Below the pieces are notes generated by a model that was not told the origin of the DNA, ran no database searches, and saw nothing but the letters and a program-made list of their open reading frames with translations. DNA of 57,329 nucleotides, taken from the NCBI GenBank assembly GCA_029881435.1, contig JAOUMR010000010.1, positions 1 to 57,329 of the forward strand, in the 5' to 3' direction. Source of the DNA: Nitrospira sp. (lineage in GTDB: Bacteria; Nitrospirota; Nitrospiria; Nitrospirales; Nitrospiraceae). The first letter of the stretch is position 1. Every line of letters begins with the position of its first letter. Shown piece after piece: positions 38,933 to 47,854 of the stretch. A program made the position numbers and the translations under genes.

Positions 38933-39535
38933 ATGAAGCAAATCTTGCCCAGCATTTGGCAGTGGTCGTGGTTTTCAGATGAAAAGCAGCTCGACTTCAA
39001 CGGCCTGTTGTTGGCGATCGGCGAACACAAGATTCTGGTTGATCCACCTCCGATGTCGGGCGAGGTGAGCGCGATTGTTCGGCGTCATGCGCCGATCGAT
39101 TACATCCTCATCACGAACCGAGACCATCTCCGTGAAGCTTCGACGTATCAGCGTGAGTTCAAGTGTCACTTGTACGTGCCGGAAGCTGATGCTGCCCAGC
39201 TGGAGACAAACGCACCCAAAACATACAAGGATGGTGAGCTCTTGCCTGGTGGGATTTGGGCCGTGCATCTGAAGGATCAGAAGTCTCCAGGGGAGTCTGC
39301 TTTATTTATCGATAGAGGGCGGGGGATTCTGATCGTGGGGGATGCACTCATTGGCCAGCCTCCAGGTGCCGTGCGGTTGCTTCCTTCCGAAAAGTATCTC
39401 GACGTCGAAAAAGCTAAGGAGGGACTCCGTCGTCTTCTGAAGTATAACTTCGACAGCCTTCTGGTCGGAGACGGCGCTTCCATCCTTGTCGGTGCGAAGC
39501 AGCACGTGGCCCAGCTGTTGCTGGGAACAGCATGA
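38933..39535 (+). CDS. metallo-beta-lactamase-fold protein with a degenerate metal site
   Basis: 200 residues. The fold is visible from GLLLAIGEHKILVDPPPMSG, the following DYILITNRDHLREAST, ALFIDRGRGILIVGDALIG and the C-terminal LLVGDGASILV. The usual HxHxDH metal motif is reduced to TNRDHL, keeping only the Asp-His end, so catalysis through two metals is doubtful; it may be a single-metal or non-enzymatic member. Its stop overlaps the start of the TPR gene by 4 bp (ATGA), and the next two junctions overlap too, defining a four-gene unit. Confidence 0.7.
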   Translation: MKQILPSIWQWSWFSDEKQLDFNGLLLAIGEHKILVDPPPMSGEVSAIVRRHAPIDYILITNRDHLREASTYQREFKCHLYVPEADAAQLETNAPKTYKDGELLPGGIWAVHLKDQKSPGESALFIDRGRGILIVGDALIGQPPGAVRLLPSEKYLDVEKAKEGLRRLLKYNFDSLLVGDGASILVGAKQHVAQLLLGTA

Positions 39536-40356
39536 CGCTGCGGAACGGACTTTCCGAGGAGTTGAACCGCCAAGGGAACGAACATTTTTCACGTGGGTAC
39601 TACACGGAAGCGTCCGTCTGTTACACCAAGGCGTTGGAGTGTGATCGGCTCACCGGTGATCGACGCGCGTTGGTTGCAACGCTCGGCAATCTCGGTAACA
39701 TCTGTGCTGTCAGTGGGCATCGAGATTCTGCCCAGGTGCATTATCAAGAGGTCTTGGAACTACAGAAGATCCTTGGCGACGAGAAGGGCATTGGAACGAC
39801 GCTGGCAAATTTGGGGAATCTTCGGGCTGATGCCGGCGAATGGACTCTGGCGCGAGCTTATTATCTGGAGGCTCTTGATTTGATGGTCAAGACGCATGAT
39901 GAAGAGGCCCAAGCCGTATTATTTTCTGATCTTGGGCTAGTGGCTCGGGAAACCGGGCAGTTTGACGAGGCCATTCAGTGTTATGAACGGTCGCTGGCTC
40001 TGATGCAACGATTGGGAAATCTCGGTGGGGTCGCAGACGCATGGCGCATGATCGGCCGCACCTTCTTGATACGAAAACGCTATGATGAGGCCATCGCGTG
40101 TTGTCAAACCAGCCAATCCATCGCTGAGCGCTTACGGGACGAGCTCCGCACGGGTGGCGCTCGGTATCTACTGGCCCAATGTTACGAAGAGATGGGACGT
40201 TTGCAAGAGGCATCGGACCTGCTCGAGCTGGTTGTGAGCATGGATCGTAAATATGGGCTGCCAAAACTTGAAGAAAACACGCAGCGTTTGAAGAGGCTGC
40301 GTGCCCGTCTCGTCGAACAATTTCCGCTGCAGGCTCGTGAAGGAAGGTCCGCATGA
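39532..40356 (+). CDS. tetratricopeptide-repeat protein
   Basis: 274 residues made of about five to six TPR helices pairs: NRQGNEHFSRGYYTEASVCY, LGNLGNICAVSGHRDSAQVH, LANLGNLRADAGEWTLARAY, FSDLGLVARETGQFDEAIQC and AWRMIGRTFLIRKRYDEAIA are all in TPR register. No signal peptide is present, so it is a cytoplasmic protein-interaction scaffold. Overlaps by 4 bp at both ends with the MBL-fold and the following gene suggest tight co-expression. The partner is unknown. Confidence 0.82.
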   Translation: MTLRNGLSEELNRQGNEHFSRGYYTEASVCYTKALECDRLTGDRRALVATLGNLGNICAVSGHRDSAQVHYQEVLELQKILGDEKGIGTTLANLGNLRADAGEWTLARAYYLEALDLMVKTHDEEAQAVLFSDLGLVARETGQFDEAIQCYERSLALMQRLGNLGGVADAWRMIGRTFLIRKRYDEAIACCQTSQSIAERLRDELRTGGARYLLAQCYEEMGRLQEASDLLELVVSMDRKYGLPKLEENTQRLKRLRARLVEQFPLQAREGRSA

Positions 40357-40790
40357 CTGAGGCAGTCTCTTCTGCTTGGATGCAACTTCGCCAGGAATTG
40401 ATTCGATCTTTCCCAGGATTCTACGAATTGGAACTCAACGGACCGCTCGTCATGGATTTGGGGGAAGATGGCTGGCTCTTGGAAGTCAGACCAGAAGGTA
40501 AGGTTGTGTGCCAGTATGGCGTCGCAATGGAAGATGCTATGGCGCTGATGTCGGAGGGGACACCTGAGGATTTAGGAACCGATGAAGTTGCAAAGCAGGC
40601 AAAGTATTTTCTCCAGCCTGCGGTAAACAAGTATCGGACACTTCTGCTCCAATCCGGGTTTGTCGAGGAGACCGAGACGACCGACGAGTTTGTGGCGGTC
40701 ACATTTTCTAGGACAGTCGATCTTCACAATCGCCCAAAACTTGACGATCTCCTCCGCTGGTGTTGCCGAGAACTCGGAAGGGCGTTGTGA
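40353..40790 (+). CDS. protein of unknown function in the MBL-TPR-methyltransferase unit
   Basis: 145 residues, soluble, beginning MTEAVSSAWMQLRQELIRSF. Alternating acidic and hydrophobic stretches (LVMDLGEDGWLLEVRPEGKV, LLRWCCRELGRAL) suggest a compact alpha/beta fold. No motif is recognised. It overlaps the TPR gene (ATGA) and the methyltransferase GTG (GTGA), so it is translated with them; function must be inferred from that company. Confidence 0.6.
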   Translation: MTEAVSSAWMQLRQELIRSFPGFYELELNGPLVMDLGEDGWLLEVRPEGKVVCQYGVAMEDAMALMSEGTPEDLGTDEVAKQAKYFLQPAVNKYRTLLLQSGFVEETETTDEFVAVTFSRTVDLHNRPKLDDLLRWCCRELGRAL

Positions 40791-41842
40791 GACCGCGTAT
40801 CACGACATTCGACGAGTTTCGCGATGCTATATCAGCCTATCGGTTGCCTCGTGTGTTGCTAGCTGCGCTGGAACTGGATCTCTTTACAGCTGTTGGAAAC
40901 CGATCATGGATTGTCGACGATCTTGCCAAGGAGCTCAAGGTCAGTGAACGGGGCTTGAGTATTCTCTGTCGTAATCTTGCGACGGCCGGTGTGCTGCAAA
41001 AAAAAGGGCCTATCTATAAGAACAGTCGGTTGGGCGCAACCGCCCTGAATGGGAACCATCGCACATACCGTGGCGGCTACCTGGACCTCATCCGTACCCA
41101 CTGGGCAGATTGGGCGCGGCTGCTGGAGTCTGTGAGGAGTGGACTACCGATCGACCATGATATTCCAGACGACCCCGACTACCGTCGGCAATTCACCTGG
41201 GCCATGCATCACCGAACCTTAGAGATCGCCCCGGCGATTGCAGCTCAACTTCGCATGGGGCGTGCTCAGACTCTGCTGGATCTCGGCGGGGGGCCGGGAA
41301 CCTATGCCATGGCGTTTCTGGCTAAGAATCCAAGGCTTCGCGCCACTGTCTGTGATCGAGAGGCCGCGCTTGAAGTGGCGAAAGACATTGCGAACACTCA
41401 CAGGGCAGGGCGACGACTCTCGTATCTGCCGCTCGATTTTTCCAAAGAGCCGATCCCAGGAACCTACGATGTGATCTGGTACTCTAACGTCCTGCACATT
41501 TATTCGCCTGACGAGAATCAAGCTATCTTTCGTCGAGCCTTTGCCGCGTTGGCGCCAGGTGGGCGATTCATCATCCAAGATGCATTTCTCCATGATCGCC
41601 AAGGTTTGCATCCGGCGGAGGCGAGTTTGTTCGCCGTATCGATGTTATTGTTTACGGAGAAGGGTAATACCTACTCTGCTTCGGAGACGGCGAAGTGGCT
41701 GAAAGCTGCCGGGTTTATGGGTGTCAAGATACTTCCTATCAAGAAGGAGGCGGAGGACTGGGAGGGTGGGATTTTGGAGGCATCACCTCCTGGTCGACGT
41801 CCAACAGCCATCGTCCGCCGAACACAATCAAAAGGAAGTTGA
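40787..41842 (+). CDS. SAM-dependent O-methyltransferase-like protein
   Basis: 351 residues with the architecture of acetylserotonin/hydroxyindole-type O-methyltransferases: an N-terminal winged-helix dimerisation domain (YRLPRVLLAALELDLFTAVG) followed by a Rossmann SAM domain with motif I LLDLGGGPGTYAMAF, then DVIWYSNVLHIYSPDEN and APGGRFIIQDAFL. The start is GTG at 40787, overlapping the previous stop. The substrate is unknown. The last 104 bp overlap, on the opposite strand, the end of a membrane-protein gene. Confidence 0.82.
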   Translation: MRPRITTFDEFRDAISAYRLPRVLLAALELDLFTAVGNRSWIVDDLAKELKVSERGLSILCRNLATAGVLQKKGPIYKNSRLGATALNGNHRTYRGGYLDLIRTHWADWARLLESVRSGLPIDHDIPDDPDYRRQFTWAMHHRTLEIAPAIAAQLRMGRAQTLLDLGGGPGTYAMAFLAKNPRLRATVCDREAALEVAKDIANTHRAGRRLSYLPLDFSKEPIPGTYDVIWYSNVLHIYSPDENQAIFRRAFAALAPGGRFIIQDAFLHDRQGLHPAEASLFAVSMLLFTEKGNTYSASETAKWLKAAGFMGVKILPIKKEAEDWEGGILEASPPGRRPTAIVRRTQSKGS

Positions 41843-42140
41843 AGAGCCCACTGATTCCGCTGGTAATCAAGGAATGAACTGTGTCGAGATCCCGTATCGG
41901 CAGCTGAACGATGGTTGCCAGATCCATTGCTAATCCAACCGTCGCGTAGATTACGCACACCATTGCAGCCCACCGGAATCCAAGCCAGATTAAGACTGCG
42001 AGCCCAAGAGGCAGGAGAATGAAAAATCCCATCCTCCATGTCATGCTTGGTGGCGTGGAGGTGCCAGTCTCACTGAAAAGCACCCCACCCTCAATGACGA
42101 GTAGGCCGAGAAGCAGAGCCAGCAGAGCAGATCGATTCAT
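41739..42140 (-). CDS. small four-helix membrane protein of unknown function
   Basis: 133 residues with about four hydrophobic segments (ALLALLLGLLVIEGGVLF, GFFILLPLGLAVLIWLGF, WAAMVCVIYATVGLAMDLAT and GLFNFLLIVFGGRWLL). Its Pro/Ser-rich C-terminus (PPKSHPPSPPPPS) is encoded by the strand opposite the methyltransferase 3' end. The ATG at 42140 lies 6 nt after a TATAGT box, so the mRNA should be leaderless; an in-frame start at 42176 would be upstream of that promoter. Confidence 0.65.
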   Translation of the reverse strand: MNRSALLALLLGLLVIEGGVLFSETGTSTPPSMTWRMGFFILLPLGLAVLIWLGFRWAAMVCVIYATVGLAMDLATIVQLPIRDLDTVHSLITSGISGLFNFLLIVFGGRWLLDVDQEVMPPKSHPPSPPPPS

Positions 42141-42146
42141 CTGGGA

Positions 42147-42176
42147 ACTATAGCCTGTAGAGGAAAATGTCGGCAA
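42147..42176 (-). promoter_or_regulatory. promoter, predicted leaderless, of the small membrane protein
   Basis: TTGCCG (42171-42176), 18-nt spacer and TATAGT (42147-42152) on the minus strand, then 6 nt to the ATG. The transcription start should coincide with the start codon. Confidence 0.65.
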
Positions 42177-42223
42177 CGGTTGTGTTACAGCCGCAAGCTA
42201 CGGGATGTTAGCGTACTGGCATC

Positions 42224-42804
42224 GTGAAGCAAAACGCGCAGACAACGAGCCAATTCTCTCGACAGGCCTGCCGTTTGATTTATGACGGGGAATGTCGACT
42301 TTGTGTGTCCGTAACATTGAAGCTAGAGCAGGTGGAAATTGACCAAGCTTGCGATCAGGTCAGGTTCCTTGCGTATCAGAGTGAAGAGACCATAAAGGCC
42401 TTGGGACACACCTATCATCCAGGTCGCCTTGTGATGGGTTTTTGATCAAGCCTTCCGGAGAAGTGCTCCAAGGCCTCGAAGCCTTTCTCCCTTTCGTTCC
42501 CAACCTCCCTGGTGGGACGCTCCTATTGCGAGGGTTGCGGTTCCCACTCGCAAAGCAGCTGGCAGATCGTGCCTATCGACCATTGCACGTCATCAGTATC
42601 GATGGTTTGGTGAAGTCAAGCCAGTTAGATAGGCCCCTCGACTCAAGCCATCAGTTTCTTCTCAAGCCGAAGCCCCTCTTTCGGGGGGACTCTTCCTACA
42701 GCGGGGAATTTACCAGCAACGTGCCCTCCTCCAGAATGCGTTCACTTTGTGAGGAGGATACATGCAATACACTTTGGTTTTGCCATCGAGACGTCCTACC
42801 GTAG
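42224..42804 (+). pseudogene. DUF393 (DCC-type) thiol-oxidoreductase-like gene, frameshifted
   Basis: The first frame (42224-42445) encodes LIYDGECRLCVSVTLKLEQV, the DGxCxLC signature of DCC/DUF393 proteins, and stops after RLVMGF. The second frame (from 42442) continues with IKPSGEVLQGLEAFLPFVPN and GGTLLLRGLRFPLAKQLADR, the normal second half of the family. The break lies in a run of five T residues at 42439-42443; one extra T would restore a single reading frame (GFLIKPSGEVL). It is either a true null mutation, a sequencing error or programmed slippage. Downstream, the second frame runs into the next gene's start. Confidence 0.75.
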
Positions 42805-43637
42805 GTCAAGATGTAGACCTAAAAGCAAGTTGGTGGTGCCACGGTCGTTTGGCCGTCCTGACCTGCCTCATGGTTGTCGGATTCTGTCTCTCATGCTCCA
42901 ACAGCCCGGCATGGGGTGAAAAAGTAGATGCTGGAAACAATATGATTGTGGCGGCTGGGTTCGGTTACCAAATTGGGCCTGTCTCGATGATTGCAGTGAA
43001 GGTGTATGACGCTGAATCAGGTGTCATCTTATCAGACGAAGTCTATGAACTGGCCGTCAAGGAAAATGATGGTGGCGAATCGACGCGGGGGCCTCGTATT
43101 TTTGCCGGGGGAGTAGGGCTGGGTGCCACAGACTTGTCCAATTTTATGTTGCGGGTTTACGATGCGAATACCGGGGCGTTTCAATGGGAGGGGCGGCTTA
43201 ACCTCGTGCAGACTGACAGAAAGGGAGAGGCGCAAGTAATCTCGGCTAGGATACCGCGGCACGCCACTGTTATGAAGACACAGGCTGTTCAACCAGCTGC
43301 CGAGCAACCGGTGTTCTTGCTGCGTGCACTGGATGTCACGACGGGCTTAGCCGTCTGGGAAGATGAGTTTACAGCCACGCATATACGAATTCCACGGGTA
43401 CAGCCGATTGTCGATCGGTCAAATCAGCCAGATGAGGCTTCCACGAGAAGTTCCCGCACCTTTGATTTTCGAATTCGCATGTATGATCCCAGTGGGCAGA
43501 ACGTTCTCTGGGAGGATCAATTATCTCGGTTTGAATCGGATGAAGGAGCAACGGAATCGTTCAGTGACCGGGCTTCGATACTTCCAGCCTGGCCGCATCA
43601 GTTTGAGAAAGAGGAGGATCCTGCAGAGTCGATCTAA
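42762..43637 (+). CDS. predicted exported protein of unknown function
   Basis: 291 residues. A long N-terminus leads into a hydrophobic segment LAVLTCLMVVGFCLSC that resembles a signal peptide or lipobox-like site (C near residue 45). The mature part has repeated modules of the form KVYDAESGVILSDEVYELAV, RVYDANTGAFQWEGRL, ALDVTTGLAVWEDEF and RMYDPSGQNVLWEDQL: four copies of a xVYDxxTGxxxWEd unit, which suggests a beta-rich repeat fold. GAGGAGG precedes the ATG. I do not recognise the family. Confidence 0.6.
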   Translation: MQYTLVLPSRRPTVGQDVDLKASWWCHGRLAVLTCLMVVGFCLSCSNSPAWGEKVDAGNNMIVAAGFGYQIGPVSMIAVKVYDAESGVILSDEVYELAVKENDGGESTRGPRIFAGGVGLGATDLSNFMLRVYDANTGAFQWEGRLNLVQTDRKGEAQVISARIPRHATVMKTQAVQPAAEQPVFLLRALDVTTGLAVWEDEFTATHIRIPRVQPIVDRSNQPDEASTRSSRTFDFRIRMYDPSGQNVLWEDQLSRFESDEGATESFSDRASILPAWPHQFEKEEDPAESI

Positions 43638-43687
43638 ACGGTTATCCTTATCGATCATCTATGAAGTTGGATAGGAGGAATTCGAAG

Positions 43688-45103
43688 CTAGGAACGATTC
43701 TGTTCAAAACTTTCGATCCACTGGCGTTGGAACTGTTCGTAGGAGATGAACAGTTTGTTTTGAAAGGCGTTGGCGACAGTAGCTCCTGCTTGGAGCGCAT
43801 TCAGCAATTCATCGACGCGGGCCATCCCCCATCGTTCGATCATGTACCGGGTTGCTGAATTAGCTTCTAAGTAGGCCACAGTAGAAGTCCCAGCTGGCAG
43901 TGCACCCCAGGAACCCTCCAGATAGGTCAAGGGAATTACATTGATCTCTCCTTGCATGGCTTGATCGAGATCGGGCCATCTGTCTCCAGCCCATTGCATA
44001 GCTAAGCCTTCGTTGAGCCAAGTCGGCAGCGCTCCGGTGCTTGTTCCTAAGCGATCATGAAGAAGTGCATGGACATACTCGTGGCGGAGCACGCTAGTGA
44101 GCCACTTGATATTTGTTGTCGCTCCTTCAGTAGGAATCTGAATACGTCCGAGCGAGGGATCGTAGAGGCCATCAGCCCAAGCTGGGCTACCGGTCGCCCC
44201 TTGAAACGAATCCTTGGCATGGAGGACGACCATGATGGGTTTGGAGGGGAAATGTCCGAACCTTTGTCCGATCTCTCGATAGGCGTCTTCAAGAATATCG
44301 ACTACTGAGGTCCACATCTCTTGGTCTTCCCCACCGTCAAATTTCACCACGAAATGAGTGCTGCTTCGTGCAGTCATTTTTGACTCGATTGACTGAGTGC
44401 GATGAACCTTCGTCGTGACGGCGGCCAGATAAGACTGAAGTGCCGGATCTTGCCTTGCTCTGTCGGTTGCTTGACTCAGGTGCTTCGCCGCTTCTGTCAG
44501 GTTATCCTGCTCTTGTAACAGGTCGGCCATGGCCAAGTGCGGGAATGGTTCTTCTGGGGCTAGCCTCATCAATTTGGTGAGAAACTCTGCATTGAGTGCG
44601 CGGTCGCGCTGCTCCCAATAGGTATGGGCCAGATTCATAAGGATTGTGGGGTTCGAGTCATCCAGCTCCGCCGCTTTCTTGAATGCATTGACGGAAGCCT
44701 GTGTGCCGTTGAGTCGTTCCTGTTGCAAGCCGAGATTGTTCCACAGAATTGCGACGAAGGGTCTGGATTGGTTGCTCGACAAGACGGCTGGAGGAAGCTC
44801 TTTCAACTTCTTCTCAGCCAGCGACAAATTATGCTTTTCAATTTCATCGCGAATCGTTTCTAGTAGTGCATCATGCGGAGTGGAGGGGATCACGCTCTGG
44901 TCAAGTGCACGAGCGTGTTTGGGTTCGCTCTCTGGTGACCTGTTTGATGGAGGGGTCGGCGGTGGTTCGACAGGCTCGATGGTTTCTGGAAGCTGAGTAG
45001 ACGGCGGCGATACGGATGATTTCAGGAATAGGTTGTAGACAATCAGCAGGACAAGTCCGAGCCCAAGTGGGATCAAGATATGAGTGATGTTACGGCGGTA
45101 CAT
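43688..45103 (-). CDS. membrane-anchored TPR protein with gluzincin (peptidase MA-like) domain
   Basis: 471 residues. An N-terminal transmembrane segment (THILIPLGLGLVLLIVYNLF) anchors it, followed by a Pro-rich linker and TPR-like helices (NNLGLQQERLNGTQASVNAF, ILMNLAHTYWEQRDRALNAE). The C-terminal domain carries the zinc-protease motif HEYVH (H341, E342, H345) followed by LPTWLNEGLAMQWAGDRWPD, where the downstream Glu would be the third ligand. It is probably an extracytoplasmic metallopeptidase. A TACACT box 14 nt before the ATG at 45103 and the absence of a ribosome site support this start over one at 45193. Confidence 0.8.
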   Translation of the reverse strand: MYRRNITHILIPLGLGLVLLIVYNLFLKSSVSPPSTQLPETIEPVEPPPTPPSNRSPESEPKHARALDQSVIPSTPHDALLETIRDEIEKHNLSLAEKKLKELPPAVLSSNQSRPFVAILWNNLGLQQERLNGTQASVNAFKKAAELDDSNPTILMNLAHTYWEQRDRALNAEFLTKLMRLAPEEPFPHLAMADLLQEQDNLTEAAKHLSQATDRARQDPALQSYLAAVTTKVHRTQSIESKMTARSSTHFVVKFDGGEDQEMWTSVVDILEDAYREIGQRFGHFPSKPIMVVLHAKDSFQGATGSPAWADGLYDPSLGRIQIPTEGATTNIKWLTSVLRHEYVHALLHDRLGTSTGALPTWLNEGLAMQWAGDRWPDLDQAMQGEINVIPLTYLEGSWGALPAGTSTVAYLEANSATRYMIERWGMARVDELLNALQAGATVANAFQNKLFISYEQFQRQWIESFEQNRS

Positions 45104-45117
45104 GAGAGTTAATGCAG

Positions 45118-45146
45118 AGTGTAGCACCGTAGGGAAAGATGACCAA
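45118..45146 (-). promoter_or_regulatory. promoter of the peptidase-MA gene
   Basis: TTGGTC (45141-45146), 17-nt spacer, TACACT (45118-45123), 14 nt before the ATG on the minus strand, giving a predicted leader of about 7 nt. Confidence 0.6.
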
Positions 45147-45199
45147 GCAAACGAATGAAAATGGCCGGTGGATATCTTATGCACAAGCTTCACGGCTCG

Positions 45200-45228
45200 T
45201 TGAGCACTCTACGAGGCTGTGCTACGAT
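45200..45228 (+). promoter_or_regulatory. promoter of recG, predicted leaderless
   Basis: TTGAGC (45200-45205), 17-nt spacer, TACGAT (45223-45228), then 10 nt to the ATG at 45239. In-frame ATGs further upstream (45155, 45179) would lie before this promoter, which argues for 45239. Confidence 0.6.
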
Positions 45229-45238
45229 CCTCCACCGT

Positions 45239-47779
45239 ATGTCGGCTCGCACTGAATCAAGTCTGCTCACGCCGCTTCAGGAGTGGCTGGATCGCATCGC
45301 CCGCCCCATTGAGTTTGCGAGTCGAGACGGCTGTGCCCATCTGAAGGCTGTTACAAACCTCAGCGCGTTTGTCTCCGCGCAAGTCCTGTCTGCCCTCCAA
45401 CAAGCGACCTATTCGAAAGCCATAGAAGCTCGCCTGCTTTCACTACGAGACCTCTTCGTTGATTTTGAGCCGACGCTTTCAGTTGAGGAGCAACGCCGAC
45501 GATTACAGGAGGCTGTGTCGCACATCAACGCGCTTCGAACGGCTACTCAGCAACAACCCATCCATCCCCAGGGGCTCTCTGCACCGTCATTCCATGATTC
45601 CAACACGGATACTATAGGGCGGCCTCCTCTCTGGAAGCTTCTCGTACGGTTCGTTAAAGGTGTTGGCCCAAAACGCACCAATATCCTGCAACGGTTACGT
45701 ATCGAAACCGTGGAAGATGCGCTCTGGACCATGCCCTGGCGCTATGAAGATCGGTCCACGATGACACCGATCGGGAATCTCGTGCCAGGAATGGCTGCGT
45801 CGATTTGTGGGACGATTGGAAAGTGCGACGTGAAACGGACAAGGAATCGTCGATTGAGTGTGCTGGAACTTGGTGTCGAAGATCAATCTGGGCGGATGCA
45901 GGTCGTCTTTTTCAATCAACCATATTTAGAGGATGTGCTGTCAGTAGGGACTCGCATCATGATGAGCGGACGCGTGATTCCTGGTCGTCAGGGGTGGATG
46001 GTGCCAAGGATGGATGTGGAGCAATATGAGATCCTTGGAGAAGGTCACGAATCGACGCTACATGTCGGGCGAATTGTGCCTATTTATCATGAAACCAAAG
46101 GGTGGACTTCTCGTCAGATGCGGGTATTGGTCAGGAATCTCTTGATGGAGCATGGTCTCGATCTCCACGACCATTTGCCTGTTTCCCTTCGGGCGCGGCA
46201 ACGATTGATCCCGATTCATGAAGCGCTGCAAGATGCCCATTTCCCTAAGGCAGGCACCGACCTTCAACTTCTGGAACGAGGGAAGACCCCAGCGCATCGG
46301 CGGCTGGCATTTGAAGAACTTCTGCTGTTGCAGTTGGCCTTGGGAACGAGGTATCGATCAGTACACGAGGAACCGAAGGAACTGCGGTTCAATCCCAGGA
46401 CCCCGCTCTTGGGGAAACTTAGTCGCCTCTTACCATTTCGCCTGACGACGGCGCAGGATGTGGTTCTTCGCGAAATATTTCGGGATATGATCTCGCCACG
46501 GCCCATGAATCGCCTTGTGCAAGGAGACGTGGGGTCTGGAAAAACGGCGGTTGCGCTCCATGCCATCGTGATGGCGTGTGGATCAGGCTATCAGGCGGCG
46601 CTGATGGCACCGACCGAGATTCTTGCCGAACAACATTACCGAAACCTTTCTGGAATACTCCAGGCCTTGGGGTTGCAGGCAATCCTCGTGCGCGGAGGAG
46701 AAAAGGCGTCGGTGAAGAAAACACAAATTGAGCAACTGGCGACCGGTCAAGTTCAGGTGGCTATCGGTACTCACGCGCTTATTCAGCGCCAGGTGAAATT
46801 TCAGAGCTTAGGCTTAGCGGTAGTTGATGAGCAGCACAAGTTTGGGGTGCTACAGCGGAAGACGTTGATTGACAAGGGCTATAAGCCGGACGTTCTCGTA
46901 TTGACAGCCACGCCAATTCCCCGAACCCTGGCGATGACGGTGTATGGTGACCTGGATGTATCAGTCATCGATGTGTTACCGCCTGGCCGAAAGCCCGTGC
47001 GCACATTTCTGTTCAATGAAGGACAACGGCGCCGAGCTTATCAGATCGTCCGTGATGAACTACGCAACAAGAAGCAGGCCTATGTCATCTATCCACTCGT
47101 GGAAGAGTCAGAAAAGACTGACCTCCAAGCCGCGATTCAGGGTGCCGAACAGTTACAGAATGGGGAATTTTCAGAATTCCGCGTTGGCCTCCTGCACGGC
47201 CGTATGAAGGCAGCTGAAAAAGAGGCCGTGATGAGCGACTACAAGGCCGGAACCATCCAGCTCTTAGTGGCCACGACTGTCGTCGAAGTTGGGGTTGATG
47301 TGCCGAATGCGGCCATCATCATGATCGAACATGCTGAGCGATTCGGTCTCGCACAGCTCCACCAATTACGTGGTCGTGTGGGGCGGAGCAGCCATCAATC
47401 GTATTGCCTGCTGATGGCGGCGAATATGGGGCAAGGAAAGACTCAGCGGGGACGACCTTCTCAGAAACATCAGGCGCCAATCTCTTCAGCGAGAGAACGG
47501 TTGGAAGCACTCGTCCGATCGAATGATGGATTCGTCATTGCTGAAGATGATCTGCGTATCAGAGGACCAGGGGAATTTTTTGGCTTACGCCAGTGGGGCA
47601 TGCCGGAGTTCCGTGTGGCGAATCTGGTGCGAGACGGAGATCTGTTGCAGCAGGCCAGGCAGGAGGCCTTTTCGTTACTAAAATCTGATCCGGGCTTGAA
47701 CGATCAGGCTCATCAGGGGTTGCGTGAGGCAATGCTCCGAAAGTGGGAGAAGAAGCTGGAGCTGGGTACGATCAGTTAA
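45239..47779 (+). CDS. recG: ATP-dependent DNA helicase RecG
   Basis: 846 residues, longer than the usual 690 because of an N-terminal region of about 140 residues before the wedge domain. It remodels stalled replication forks and Holliday junctions. Motifs: VKGVGPKRTNILQRL, the OB/wedge domain with VFFNQPYLEDVLSVGTRI, Walker A GDVGSGKTAVAL (about 429-436), Walker B AVVDEQHKFGVLQR, TATPIPRTLAMTVYGDLDVS and QLRGRVGRSSHQSYC. The C-terminal region EDDLRIRGPGEFFGLRQWG is typical. The ATG at 45239 fits a leaderless promoter. Confidence 0.96.
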   Translation: MSARTESSLLTPLQEWLDRIARPIEFASRDGCAHLKAVTNLSAFVSAQVLSALQQATYSKAIEARLLSLRDLFVDFEPTLSVEEQRRRLQEAVSHINALRTATQQQPIHPQGLSAPSFHDSNTDTIGRPPLWKLLVRFVKGVGPKRTNILQRLRIETVEDALWTMPWRYEDRSTMTPIGNLVPGMAASICGTIGKCDVKRTRNRRLSVLELGVEDQSGRMQVVFFNQPYLEDVLSVGTRIMMSGRVIPGRQGWMVPRMDVEQYEILGEGHESTLHVGRIVPIYHETKGWTSRQMRVLVRNLLMEHGLDLHDHLPVSLRARQRLIPIHEALQDAHFPKAGTDLQLLERGKTPAHRRLAFEELLLLQLALGTRYRSVHEEPKELRFNPRTPLLGKLSRLLPFRLTTAQDVVLREIFRDMISPRPMNRLVQGDVGSGKTAVALHAIVMACGSGYQAALMAPTEILAEQHYRNLSGILQALGLQAILVRGGEKASVKKTQIEQLATGQVQVAIGTHALIQRQVKFQSLGLAVVDEQHKFGVLQRKTLIDKGYKPDVLVLTATPIPRTLAMTVYGDLDVSVIDVLPPGRKPVRTFLFNEGQRRRAYQIVRDELRNKKQAYVIYPLVEESEKTDLQAAIQGAEQLQNGEFSEFRVGLLHGRMKAAEKEAVMSDYKAGTIQLLVATTVVEVGVDVPNAAIIMIEHAERFGLAQLHQLRGRVGRSSHQSYCLLMAANMGQGKTQRGRPSQKHQAPISSARERLEALVRSNDGFVIAEDDLRIRGPGEFFGLRQWGMPEFRVANLVRDGDLLQQARQEAFSLLKSDPGLNDQAHQGLREAMLRKWEKKLELGTIS

Positions 47780-47854
47780 ATGACCTGATAGGCTGATAGA
47801 GATAGAATTCTCGATGTCAGCTCAAAGCATGTTGCCTCGTCGGTCGGGAGTCGC

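Noticed and set aside
47780-47840. CTGATAG-type inverted repeat after recG similar to the one at ribH-nusB
   Set aside because: Pairing is short and interrupted; too weak to list as a repeat copy.
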